Shown: piece by piece, positions 46,001 to 57,949 of the stretch | Layout of the letters: each line of letters begins with the position of its first letter | How positions within the stretch are numbered: position 1 is the first letter of the stretch | NCBI GenBank assembly: GCA_037951165.1 | Contig: JBBDHG010000014.1 | Coordinates: 8,398,501-8,462,500 of the forward strand | DNA: 64,000 bases | Origin: Lophius americanus | Lineage: Eukaryota > Chordata > Actinopteri > Lophiiformes > Lophiidae | Direction: 5' to 3' | Translations under genes and position numbers: made by a program | Notes under the pieces: generated by a model | Databases searched by the model: none | The model's input: only the letters and a program-made list of their open reading frames with translations | Told to the model about the DNA's origin: nothing

Positions 46001-47764
46001 TCCCAGACTCCTTTACTTCATCGAAACACGGATTTAATGCAGCACAATTTAGCTTGAAATTGTCACAATGGAATTATCAGGAGAAACCCCAAAATAGACA
46101 ATATCTGGGTGGCAGCATATTAAACTATCCCAAAAATTATGCCTTTACAGACTTAAGGCCCATGACATTGGTGATTCTTAACAATCCCCCCTACCACAGC
46201 AACAAAGTAAATCCCCCCTTGCAGTCTGGATACTGGTGGTGGTGGCTGATGATGCTGTTGAGACTGATGAATGGTGAAGTTGATGAATCTGTGAGGTCTT
46301 GGCAGAGATGAGGAGGTGAGGAGGGCGCACACATGGAGTATGAAAAAACTAGATGAATGGACGGAAATATTTTAAAAGACACAATTAGAAATAGGGTAAT
46401 GATGAAGGTGTGTCACTGTAGTATTGGAAAGATGAAGTCGGCTTATGACCTGACTGTACGTGATGAAATTCTTTGCTCTTGCACATTCATATAAAAATAC
46501 ATGAATAAATCAAGGATATAACCAATTTCTGGAAAACTTGGTTTGTTAAAGGTGTTCTTTGGCTATACATATGGACAATCATTAGTAAACTCAAAGGTCT
46601 CGCTTTTAAATCAACCAAAAACGTTTTTATCATCCAAGCATTGTCATTTAAAACACAAACTCCAAGGCATTTCAGCAACACACCTTCACCAGTGATTCAA
46701 ACAGATGTCATGGAGAGGAATGACCCTTCTTACAAATGCTATCCGATGAGAATATTCCACATGCATAGGGGAGTGACTGTGACATGCGAGGGAGGGTGTA
46801 ACTACAAAATAAATCTACAGCAGATGGCATTTTGGCTCACAACACATGAATGTTTTAGTCCTTTGTTGATTCTTTTGTTAAACATTTTCCATATCTTCCC
46901 CTGCGATCTGTTTATTCTTTGTCTTTTTTTTTGGATTTGCGAGTTTATTTGATTTTGACTGCCATCTGATTGAGATAAGTTACCTTGATTTGGAAATGCA
47001 ATTTTTGCCTCAACTGTTGACTTTGTTTTCTGCAATTACCTTCAAGCTATTCTGTCTGAATCGAGTGGCTCTCCAATTTTTACCCTTGATTGTTGCTTGT
47101 ATACTCACTTATACTTATATTAAATACCCAAACTGTACCTCACGCAGCTTCATCGCACCCCCAAAACTCTTAATATTTACATACATTTCAGTATTTAGTA
47201 CATGTATTTTCTAAACTGTGAAAAGATTTTTAATAAGTGTTGTTCTTTAGCCTTGGGAATAATCAGCCAATACCTTATCTGTGATCCAAAACTGCAAGTA
47301 TTCTGCACATACACATGGATCCAACAGTGAGCACATTTGTTTTTATTGGACAAAAAAAGAGCTAATGGGGTAATCTTCGTCCATCAACAGCATCAATGAA
47401 CCTTTGTTATCCTTATACAACTTTGGTAAGAACGATGAAATATCAATGAATCATTACATTTGACCATTTGTGCTCCTTTCAACATTAACTTTCAAGGTAA
47501 AAATTTAAGTGGTGCATGATACATCCCACTCACTAACCGGTGACATTTTAGCAAGATAATCAATGTTATTCACTTCTCCTGTTATAATCTTCTGGCTGAC
47601 AGGTACACAGTATGTAATAACGCATTAAATATGAGTGTGACAGTAAGACCGGGGCATTAAGCATTGCAAAAAGCCCAGGGGACTACAGTGGTATTTACAG
47701 ATCTAAAAGGGTATATTGGCAGACATTCTGGATTTCAAACTGGAATCCAATGACTAACCTTGAT
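46001..47764. other. No gene seen
   Basis: Unique sequence. GGTGGTGGTGGC at 46233. The phrase ATGATGAAGGTGTGTCACTGT (46400) recurs, slightly changed, at 48579, possibly a short shared repeat. Confidence 0.4.
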
Positions 47765-48415
47765 GATTTTTAACACCAGAATGTAGACACCTTCCCATCT
47801 CCAGCTTTCGCTCCATTTTGCCCGCACACTCTCCTCACTTGTAAGCACAATTCCATCATACTCATCACTTTGTCTGAAACTTTCTTCATCTCCAGAAAAC
47901 TTTTCACATACTCAACCCTCAGAATCAGCCCTACCCCATTTCTTCTCCCATCAACTCCATGATAGAACAGTTTGTACCCTTATCCAATGCTTCTAGCCTT
48001 GCTGCCTTTCCATCTGGTCGGACGCACACTGTATCTACTTTCCTTTTCTCCATCTTATCAGCTAGCTCTCTACCTTGTCCTGTCATTGTGCTAACATTTA
48101 AAGCTCCTACTCTTACCCGTACACTGCTGCCTTTCCTCATCTCTCGCCGTTTCGTAGCATGTCTTCCCCCTCTCAGTCTTCTTTTTCTTCAACCAACAAT
48201 AACTTAGTTTCCGCTGGCACTCTGCTGGTTAACAGTGGCAGTGGTGGTCATTGTTATTCCTGGCCCCAACTGAACCGGTTTGGAAATCAATTTTGTGTTC
48301 TGCATGTTGGTCTGGCATAGGTTTTACGTCGGATGCCCTTCCTGATTAAACCCTCCCCACTTACCCGGTCATGGGACTGACATTAAAAGTACACTGTCTT
48401 GTGACCCCTTAGTGG
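47765..48415 (-). mobile_element. RTE-type LINE, leader and endonuclease N-terminus
   Basis: On the minus strand the leader (48415-48145) contains a GGGCATCCGACGTAAAACC block. The endonuclease frame (48140-47931) reads VRVGALNVSTMTGQGRELAD, KMEKRKVDTVCV and then loses frame. The family continues CVQETRWKG, but here about four bases are missing, so the catalytic Gln-Glu codons are destroyed and the frame shifts to RPDGKAARLE. The true frame resumes in another register: RWKGSKARS, then GVDGRRNGVGLILRVEYVK (about 47952-47890) and KKVSDKVMSM. It is cut off at about 47765. A sister leader is at 30.8 kb. Confidence 0.7.
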
Positions 48416-48719
48416 CTGTATCCAACCTATTTCTTACTGCAGTTGGGTCTATTTTTGTCTAAAAATAGAAAATGATCCATGAAGTAGTTTCTTGAGTTGT
48501 CGCGTTAGCACAAAGGATCTGTGGCGGACAAAGTGATCATGATTCCATGATATATAAATATGAATAAATAAATAGAATAATGATGGAGGTGTGTCACTGT
48601 GATATGTGTGGTAAGCTGATGAGTACAACTGATATAAATTGATGCTCCAGACCATGAAGCGGACAAATTAGACTGAGCATGCATAAAATATGTGGATGAC
48701 AGAACAGTACAAGGGACCT
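48416..48719. other. No gene seen
   Basis: Nothing recognisable except the short phrase shared with 46400. Confidence 0.35.
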
Positions 48720-48805
48720 AACCCTAACAAATGAGAAAGAACTGGATTCATTTTGGGAAGGGTCGGTTGCATTTTTACGATCCAAGTTTTTTTGCCATAA
48801 CTTAC
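48720..48805 (+). repeat. Composite repeat (C-A-B family), short copy 8
   Basis: Module C: GAGAAAGAACTGGATTCATT, TTGGGAAGGGTCGGTTGCAT, then TTTGCCATAACTTACG from module A. Confidence 0.5.
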
Positions 48806-49339
48806 GTTGGCCGACAGGGGCGAACGCAGTGCAGCCATCAATTTGACGACAGGCGCATGCTGCAAACTAAGAAAAAATCTCCATCATGTTGACAACACGC
48901 TGCAAAAGTCACAACATAACACATCAAGAAAAACGATCTGCCTAAGCCACATGAAAACAGAAGTGTTCATGAAGGACATTCAAAAGTCATGCATCCCCGG
49001 ATGGGCTTTTTTATTGCTTCAATTAGTGAAGAAAACAGATTTAATGCAGCAACATTTCATGATATTTTGACTAGTCATGGCTTGACTTCCGGGTCGTGCA
49101 GTCCTTTGACTGAGAATAAAACTTTAATTAAAGTCGCGAAAACAACAAATAAAGTTGTAGCCTACCCTAAGAAGCACAGTACCTAAAGCTACATAGTAAA
49201 CAAAGTGTAATGTTCTTGCTAAAAAATCTTTTACCAGCCAACCAACCAGAAATTCTGACCATTGTATACATGTTGCCATGGCGACATCTGAAGTCAGGAT
49301 TAATAATTTTCTTCAGCAAGTATAAATATCTAAAAATAT

Positions 49340-49670
49340 AATATAAGCTTTATACAAAAAACACAGTTTTTCAGATTAAGCTTCCTAACCTTTGGTTCTA
49401 TTTAGTCCAAATTTGGTGCATATAGATCAACTGAAGGAGACTTAATTTGTATGGATCATATTTTACTCAGTAGGGGTAGTCCTTTTTCGAAAAACACTGT
49501 TTTGAAAGTGTTTTTATTTGAGTCACTTTGGGAGCTTTTTTTTGTAATAAAAATACTGCGGACATTAATTTGAAGAGTCCAATCAGGGGAATTGCTTTTA
49601 CAACATTGAGGATTGGAGACTTTTTCGAGATATAACGTTGCTGTTGGGGACGAGAGCATTGGCCTTATTT
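49340..49670 (+). repeat. Composite repeat (C-A-B family), copy 9, well kept
   Basis: Modules in order: AAAACACAGTTTTTCAG, CTTCCTAACCTTTGGTTC, AGTCCAAATTTGGTGCATAT, AGATCAACTGAAGGAGAC, ATCATATTTTACTCAGTAGG, CGAAAAACACTGTTTTG, then module B CAATCAGGGGAATTGC, GGATTGGAGAC and AACGTTGCTGTTGGGGAC. It gives the clearest view of the A-to-B order. Confidence 0.6.
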
Positions 49671-52600
49671 CTTTGAGCTATTTTTGAGAAAACGGAATTT
49701 CGACCTCACACCATATTATGATAATATTGATAAAATATTTATAATAATCATGACCTTCAAATCCAAATTTATTGTTATCATTTACAAGTAAAGAATGTTT
49801 CATGTGTGAATGATTGTTATGCAGAACAAAGTCAACAAAAAACATATGCAAGAAACACAACCAGAAGGGGAATTCTTTAGTTTTTTTCTTTATCCCCCTT
49901 TGTTTTAATGTTTTATCTTCTTATAAATTTTACATCAGTCCCCTTGTTTAATCTACAGTGCGTGACATGCACCAATGGTTAATCTAGCTTGCAGTTTGAA
50001 AAGCACACAATGATGCAAAATAAAAACTGGACAAATTGCCCAAAGACACAGATTCTCTCGATAATTGAAAATATCTAATCATGCCAATGTAGATAGACCA
50101 CGCTCCCTATCTTGGGTAAAAGTGAGCAAGCTGACAAAATCATCATCCAGATGTGTCGGAAATGTAAAAATAGGTAAATGTAAGAAAACAATTCACACAC
50201 ACGGATGCCAAAGGACCTTGTTATTTTTTTTCAAAGTCTGTTCAGCTTTATAGGAGATGTGGAAGGTTTATTCACCATTACATACAATAGTAAGCCTATG
50301 TTCCCTTTGTTGGAGACTTAATAATGTGACAAGCCTTTTTTGAAAATATTAGAAACTGTAAAGGTCAGAGAACTAAAGCAGCCTGAATAAACCATTAGTT
50401 ATTGAATCTCCACTGATGCATTGTGGGAGGAGGTTCTGGTTCTGTATAAATGAGGTGTCCTCTTTAGAGACTAACAGCATTCAGTCTCTGAAAACATACT
50501 CAGTTATTGATCTGATTCATTTGATATTTTACACAATGGCAGAACATCAACCTGAGATGCATTTTACTCAATTTATAATCAAAAGCAATAAAATATGTTT
50601 TGATGGGAGACTTATAGCGATTGTGTTAATAATAATAATAATAAGCTACAGAATAGAGTAGAAGTTGGAAAAAGAGGAAGAGGTCTTTCGATTTGCTGTA
50701 CAGACTGTGTAAACCTTCGTTAAATAAACATCACTGACTTACAACAAATTTATAAGGCACTCTCTTGTCTGCACTACTATACAGTAAACATTAATTATTT
50801 CTGGTGTGATGGCGATGTTGTGTAAAGAGACTGTGTAATATTGCGTGTGTGATTTCCATTAGCCGCTTTGCTCCGCTCTGACAGCCATCCAGGATCACGG
50901 CCACCAGAAAAGCCCACAGGTAAAGTCCCTGATTTTATAGCCTAAAAGGTTTTCAATTTTTCATAGACAGTAATGCACACATTACATGCCCAAGTATGGT
51001 TTTTAAAGTTTTCATCTGTGAAATGGGTGAGTGCTCTTTGCAAACAGGAACAGATACACACTATTAGTTTGTTCAGCTTTCATAAGAAATTAATGAGGAC
51101 AGATCCATTTTTTCTAAAGGAGGAGCCATAAAGAACACATTTTTACAGAGGGTCCAATTGCATTGAATATCCAACAGCCATGCACGATTAAACAGGGTGC
51201 ATTACTATTAAAGCATTTACATGAGTGTAGAGCAGAAAAACGTACATCTTGTACTTTTCGAATTTAAAAAAAGTATTTTTTAGGTCTATTAATGGCTACT
51301 ACATGCACATGGTCAACAGACATCCCTAAATAGTCTGGGAGTCCTGACTGAAGGACATCCTGTTACATCTGTCTCAAATATTAGACTGGACTCGAGTTTT
51401 GAAGTGTACGGTAGCCCTGATGGGGAACTAGGAACAGGTCTGTTTATTTACAGAAATTCACAGGAACAATCGATGTCAATTCATTATGGAGGAGAAAAGA
51501 GTTATTATCATGAATTAATAACTACGGGGTATCTGTTCATCAGTTAATTTATTCTTTGTCCCAATGGTGTAAATTGGACTGCAGCAAGGGTTGAAAACCA
51601 CATTACTATGAAAACATGCAGAACAATGAGCAAAACCCAGTTCATGCCAAAACACACAATCTCACATGTAAATATAACATACAGACAAAAGGATACAACA
51701 TTAAGCAATAAATGCAAACAAAACAATATTCTTCCTCTTCTTTTTCGTCTTTAGGTTGTTCCCTTTCAAGTTCTGCACAGCGGATTAGAGGACTTGATTA
51801 AAGAAAGCAGGCATGATGGTTGTCCCTCTTACTGAAGAAATAACCGTTCATTAACTTCTTCCTGTAGGTAGAATGAAACCGGGACTATTACTTGGGTCAA
51901 ATAAATGCAACAAATATTTGATCTTAAGGTACGTCACCATGGAAATATAAGATAAGATAAGAAGATACTTAATTAATCAATTGAGGGGAGGTATGCATTG
52001 ATTCTTACTGCTTTGGTGATTTCATGGATGACCTCTGTTGATTAACTTGGTTCTTGTCCAACAGGTGTCCTTGACTTTGGGTTAGAACTTCACACATCTC
52101 AGGTCCCAGCACCCGATTTCTGTCAACCGTCCACTAGTAGAAGATTCTGATTTTATTGTCTGAGAAGATATCACCCTTCCCTTGAATAGCAATTCTTCCC
52201 AGATAACAAAACAAAAAGACCAGAGACATGTGTGTGTTTGCATGAAGGAATATTAAGCACTATAATCATTCAGAGATATTTGCAGAGCAACATTAATTAA
52301 TTCAGATACTTCCACAATAATCATGCACCACTAACTCTTGGCGAGCTCAGAGACCAAACCACATCCCAGCCCTCCTCACTCCCCGCAATTCGGCTGGCAG
52401 GCCCAGCGATTTGATCCAGTGGGAAAAAAAGAGGCAACAGCGTCTGAATGAGAGACTAATTAAGAAATTAAGTCATGTGTGAAAATGACCATGCTTATAG
52501 CATTTAGATGAAGTCGTGGCTACCTGGATTTCCCCTAACCGTCAGATCAAACTTTGAGAGGAAACAAAGTAAAAAAATAAAACAAATAAGTCGACAGGCC

Positions 52601-52680
52601 TGAGCAGCCGAAGGTGCACCAAAAAACGTTTTATAAATAAATCAATTTACCACATTTTGAGTATAAAGAAATAGGAATAT
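49671..52680. other. No confirmed gene (contains one exon candidate; about 3 kb)
   Basis: Unique sequence. Exon-like segment at 50863-50919 listed separately. 52360-52560 (ACTAATTAAGAAATTAAGTC, CTCCCCGCAATTCGGCTGGC) is a non-repetitive stretch that could be a conserved element. Confidence 0.35.
50863..50919 (+). other. Candidate 57-bp exon
   Basis: An acceptor-like TGTGTGATTTCCATTAG precedes it and CAG followed by GTAAAGT closes it (a good donor). The length is 19 codons; phase 0 gives PLCSALTAIQDHGHQKSPQ without stops. A second possible acceptor at 50884 (CTCTGACAG) would give 35 bp. It is GC-richer than its neighbourhood. I do not recognise the protein. Confidence 0.3.
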
Positions 52681-52935
52681 GGCCAAAACATTATAACCAC
52701 TGGCGGCAGTTATTGAATAACATTGGTTGTCTAATTGTTATGGCACCTGTCAGTGGGTGGGATCCAAGAAGAAGTTGATGTGTTGTAAGCAGGAAAATAA
52801 GCAAGCATAAGGATCTGTGTAACTTTGACAATGGATGAGTTGTGATGGCTGGATAACTGGGTCAGAGCATCTCCAGAACTGCCGGTCTTGTTGGGTCCGG
52901 ATCCTAGAATGAGAGTGAACAGTCCCACATAGAAT
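52681..52935 (+). mobile_element. Tc1-like transposon, 5' end
   Basis: Terminal repeat remnant AAAACATTATAACCACTGG, then TTGTTATGGCACCTGTCAGT, AGTTGATGTGTTGTAAGCAG, and a transposase start reading KHKDLCNFDNG, stop, VVMAG, stop, LGQSISRTAGLVG (52803-52900). The family has KRKDLSDFDKG...LGQSISKTAGLVG, the helix-turn-helix DNA-binding region. Two in-frame stops; the rest is gone after about 52935. The same family supplied the fragments at 35.2, 37.3 and 38.2 kb. Confidence 0.75.
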
Positions 52936-53880
52936 GGACAGCGTAAAAAGAGCTAAAATCAAATGGTTACACCTCTCTGATTACTGTTGTGGAGGAATGG
53001 TCATGGATAATGAGAGGCATACCATAGAGAAGAGGAATGTTTCTGTAATACAGCAGTGTCGGTTGCAGTAGATGAGAAAGATATTTCATTCAGAGGAGAA
53101 AAAAAGTATTTATTAAAGAAATGCCTTTTCCAGGTTTTGAGGGAAGATAAGGACTCTGGTGCTTGAGGTGAATTTAAAAGATAGAAGATCTGCCAGACAA
53201 ACCCTCAACTATGACTGATGAGATTCATAATAACAGAGATTTAATACTGGGGAGCGAGTTCATTGTTTTACTTAAGGACACTTAGACACATTGCAGTTGC
53301 TATGGCGACTGTAGATTTGACTGTCCATTTACACCATTTTCAGGAGTATAACTAAAAGAAATGTAATTTTCCTGTGGGTGATACAAATGACCGTACATGT
53401 TTAGATTTCACCTTATACCTGATTCTACTGCATTCTCCTGCTGTAAATCTAGCAAAAAAAAATTCTTACTTGTCATGGTCACCTGACACAACTAATGATC
53501 TCGATGACAACAGGGAAATCTGTATCAGCTGATGGAGACTGAGATGGGCTTGAAAGCACAAGAAAGAACTTATTTCTTTGTTAGGAATGGACTATATTAA
53601 GTTTAAATGTTAATATTAGATCTATTGTACCATGGGTCTTAGATATGCATATCTAAGACTTTTTTTTTTCATTTCTATCTTTTTTTCTTTTCCATAATAA
53701 GTTCTGTTTTTATTTTATTTTTTTTATTTTTTATTTCCATTTTATTTATTTAAATCAAGGCAGTGCATTGGGGCTAATGCAGACCTACAACAAGATTCAT
53801 ATTGGTACTCCAGATGTTAATAGTGTTGGTAAACAGATGTTTTAAGTTATGACATTTTTATACTATACTATATATAGATA
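52936..53880. other. No gene seen
   Basis: Unique sequence ending in T-rich tracts (53652-53745). Confidence 0.4.
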
Positions 53881-53884
53881 TAAC

Positions 53885-54968
<1,084 letters not shown>

Positions 54969-55177
54969 ACTATATGTGTATATATATATATATGTATATA
55001 TAGTAGTATAAATAACTGCTAATGTTGTCTTCATCAAGGCGAGCATGTGTTTGTCACTGCCAATTTTTTTGCGCACTTTTGGTCATTTAGCATTATTAGT
55101 TTATTTTTTGGATTTTTTTTTGAAAGAGAGAGAGATTTTTTTAGATTTTTTCAGAACACTTTATTTTTCTTATCACA

Positions 55178-56297
55178 TCAAATCAAAGTCAAGCCCAAAT
55201 CAAAAACCAACCAACAAAAAACCAAACAATTCTCAAACAATGAAAACATTTGCAAAATGCAGTTCCTCGTCCCTGACATCGCAAATGACGTCTCCGTAGC
55301 ACCACCTCTGTTTATATGTCTCCAAGTCTCCCATGAGTTTATAAAGTCGGAACTCAACCCAGAGTCTGGAGCGAACGTTGCACCGCCACACTGACGTGAC
55401 TTCCTGACCTTTTTGCCTTCTACCTTCTTCTTCCTGCAAATATATATGGCTAGTTTAGCCTCTCCAGACAGCAAGTTCAGCAGCGTCCACTTTATTTTGT
55501 CAGTTTTATTGTAACCTGCACCGAAGATAAAACTGCTTTCAGCAAATTTCCCTCCAAACAGGCTAAAAACACGAAAAGAACTCAGAATCTCTTGCACTCA
55601 GTGAAAATATGGAACACCGTTTCGTGAAGGCTACAGAAAGGACATTTGTTTGTGACAGCAGGGTTAAGGACTGAAAAAAGGCATTGGATGCGATAGCACC
55701 ATGTAGGATCCTCCACTGGAGGTCCGCTGTCCGTTTCTTAATTGGGGGTTTGTATAAAACCCTCCACTGTGGGACCGGCCCAGAGGTTCCTCCCAATCTG
55801 GCCATCCACATGCTCTGTGGTCTGCTGCTCAGTCCAGTCCGGTTCAGGACCTTCACACAGTTCATGTATAATGTTTTTCTGTCTGCTTTGTGCAGACTCA
55901 GTGTCTGAGGGTTGCGTGCCGTCAGAAGAGGTCTACAGAACTCTCCAAACACCGGGTCCAGGTAGACGTCGGGGAAGGGGTCTTTGTGGTTGGGTTCTGT
56001 AGCTCCTTGACCGAACCTCAGTATGAGCCGTCTCTCCGTGCCAGTCAGTTTTCCCCTCCAGAGCTCCAGAACCCTCTGAGCCACCCAGATGGAACGGACA
56101 CCCAGTATTGAGCCCACTGCACCAGAACCGGCCAGCTCCGGACCTGCTGCATCAACCAGCTGTTTTAGGCACAGAGTCTTTGTCCGGCACAGTGCCTCCA
56201 TCAGGCCGGGTGTGGAATTGCCGCAGATGTCCAGCCTCGCTCCGTGGATCAGTGGTTCTTTGAGCAGCCAGTGCAGAGATTCACAGTTTTCTCTCAT
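55178..56297 (-). pseudogene. Tx1-like ORF2 C-terminal region
   Basis: The long frame 56297-55563 (244 codons) reads CESLHWLLKEPLIHGARLDI, GSILGVRSIWVAQRVLELWR, LGGTSGPVPQWRVLYKPPIK, ADLQWRILHGAIASNAFF and ends SFSCF-like after a single-base shift. The continuation is in the frame 55597-55178: SLFGGKFAESSFIFGAGYNK, DKIKWTLLNLLSGEAKLAIY and, after a small shift, SWETWRHINR. This is the conserved tail of Tx1/L1-group ORF2. It is the longest intact stretch of transposon coding sequence in the window. Confidence 0.75.
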
Positions 56298-56322
56298 TTT
56301 ACACTGAAATAGAGCCTAGGAT

Positions 56323-57377
56323 CTAAAAACACCCTGATGAAAAAAACGGACGCAACACATTTAACTTTAACCTTTTAGCTTCAGTTAAAAACAGAGCAGC
56401 ATCCAACCCCAGGTTATCTACACGTCTGAGAATACAGCTGGCCACCTCTCTCCACACTAGGTCCGACGGCGCCGCCAGGAACCTCTGCACAAACTGCAGT
56501 CTGAAGGTGGCTGTTCTGCTGGCCAGGTGGATGAGGCCCTGTATCATAAACATCATAAAAACGGTTTGTGTGTTGATTAAAAGGTCCACATCATTCTGTT
56601 TTTTTATAAAAACAATGACATCATCAGCATAAGCAGAAAAAACAATGTTTTCATTAAAACCAGGTAAAATCAGGCCGTGGATGCTGCTGCGTATCTTCCG
56701 CAGAAGGGGTTCTAAGGACAGTGCATAGAGCATATCAGACAGAGCACAGCCCTGCCGGACGCCTCTATGCACTCTGAAAGGAGCACACAGACCGCCATTA
56801 ACCTTCAGCACACTCTCAACGCCGCTGTACAGCACTCTGATCTTGGCCATGAAACCTGCGCTGAACCCAAACCTCTCAAGAGACCTTCCAGAGGAAGTCG
56901 TGTTCAACGCGGTCAAATGCCTTTTTCCTGGTCCACAGAAATCAGACCAGTGTTCACCCGCAATGAGCTGGAGACCTCCAGAACATCTCGAATTAAGTAG
57001 ATGTTATCTTCCATGGACCTGCTGGGTACACAGTACGTCTGGTCCCGATGGATGACTTGCTCCATAGCTTCCCTCAGCCAGGCCAAAGCTTTGGACAGAA
57101 TCTTGTAGTCCGTGCAGAGGAGAGACACAGGGTGCCAGTTCTTGATGTCCTGCACGTTACCCTTCTTGGGTAGGAGGGGGATGACGGCCCTCCGGCAGGA
57201 CGTTGGCAGAGAACCAAGAACCAGACTTTCATTGAACATATCAAGGAGGTCAGCTATTAAAATGTCCCAGAAGGCTATATAGAACTCCACTGTGAGGCCG
57301 TCAATGCCCGGAGACTTTAGTCCCAGCATGTTTCGCAGAGCGGCGTGAAGTTCCTTCAGCTGTAGAGGACCCTCCAT
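56323..57377 (-). pseudogene. Tx1-like ORF2 reverse transcriptase, broken
   Basis: The first frame (57377-56913) has QLKELHAALRNM, LKSPGIDGLTVEFYIAFWD, NWHPVSLLCTDYKILSKALA and LISVDQEKGI, then a stop where the family has FDQEKAFDRV. The second (56916-56323) has LERFGFSAGFMAKIRVLYSG, RGVRQGCALSD and FSAYADDVIVF, with the catalytic YADD intact at 56620-56631. After KKQNDVDLLINTQTVF the sequence jumps to MIQGLIHLASRTATFRLQF, leaving out roughly 100 or more residues of the thumb region. At least one frameshift and one deletion, so it cannot be active. Confidence 0.8.
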
Positions 57378-57417
57378 TTGTGAGTTTGTATCTTCAGAGA
57401 TATTACAGACAGAATTT

Positions 57418-57905
57418 CAATTAAAATCTCCGCCCAATATTAAAAAATCCTCCACGTTACAATCGTTTAACTTATCTCTGATTTTCTCCAGGAACAACTT
57501 CCTCTCTGCACCATTGGTTGGACCATAGATGTTCATAAAAACAACAGTAAAGGCATCAAAGCAAGCTCTGGCTAAGAGAAACCTGCCCTCTACGATGTGC
57601 TCTACCTCCAGAGAGACTGGAGTTAAAACTCTGCAGAACAGGAGGCCCACTCCTCCACTGAGGGTGGTGTTGTGACTCAGAACCACGTCTCCCTCCCATT
57701 CTCTCTTCCAGTCTCCCTCGTTGTTGACATTGCTTGTGTGTCTCCTGAAGGAAAAGCACATCCATGTGTTTCATTTTTGCCGTTTCATAGACTGTTGTCC
57801 TTTTTTTTGCCTCTCTGGCTCCATTAATTAAACTTCCCACTCTAAAAATGTCCATCATCAGGGAGGTGTTTAAAAACCAGAGAGATACCAACCAAGAAAA
57901 GAATG
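57418..57905 (-). pseudogene. Tx1-like ORF2 endonuclease domain, truncated
   Basis: Two overlapping frames: 57930-57556 with ETAKMKHMDVLFLQETHKQC (the LQETH motif holds the catalytic Glu) and 57761-57417 with NNEGDWKREWEGDVVLSHNT, LSGGVGLLFCR, TVVFMNIYGPTN and DFLILGGDFN. GGDFN is the motif with the catalytic Asp and Asn. A frameshift separates the two near 57745. Right after GGDFN comes a stop and then sequence normally some 200 residues further on, so the last part of the nuclease, including its catalytic histidine, and the linker to the RT are deleted. Confidence 0.75.
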
Positions 57906-57949
57906 TGCACAGTGACGTAATTTTAAACATTACAGAACATTTGTTTTTT

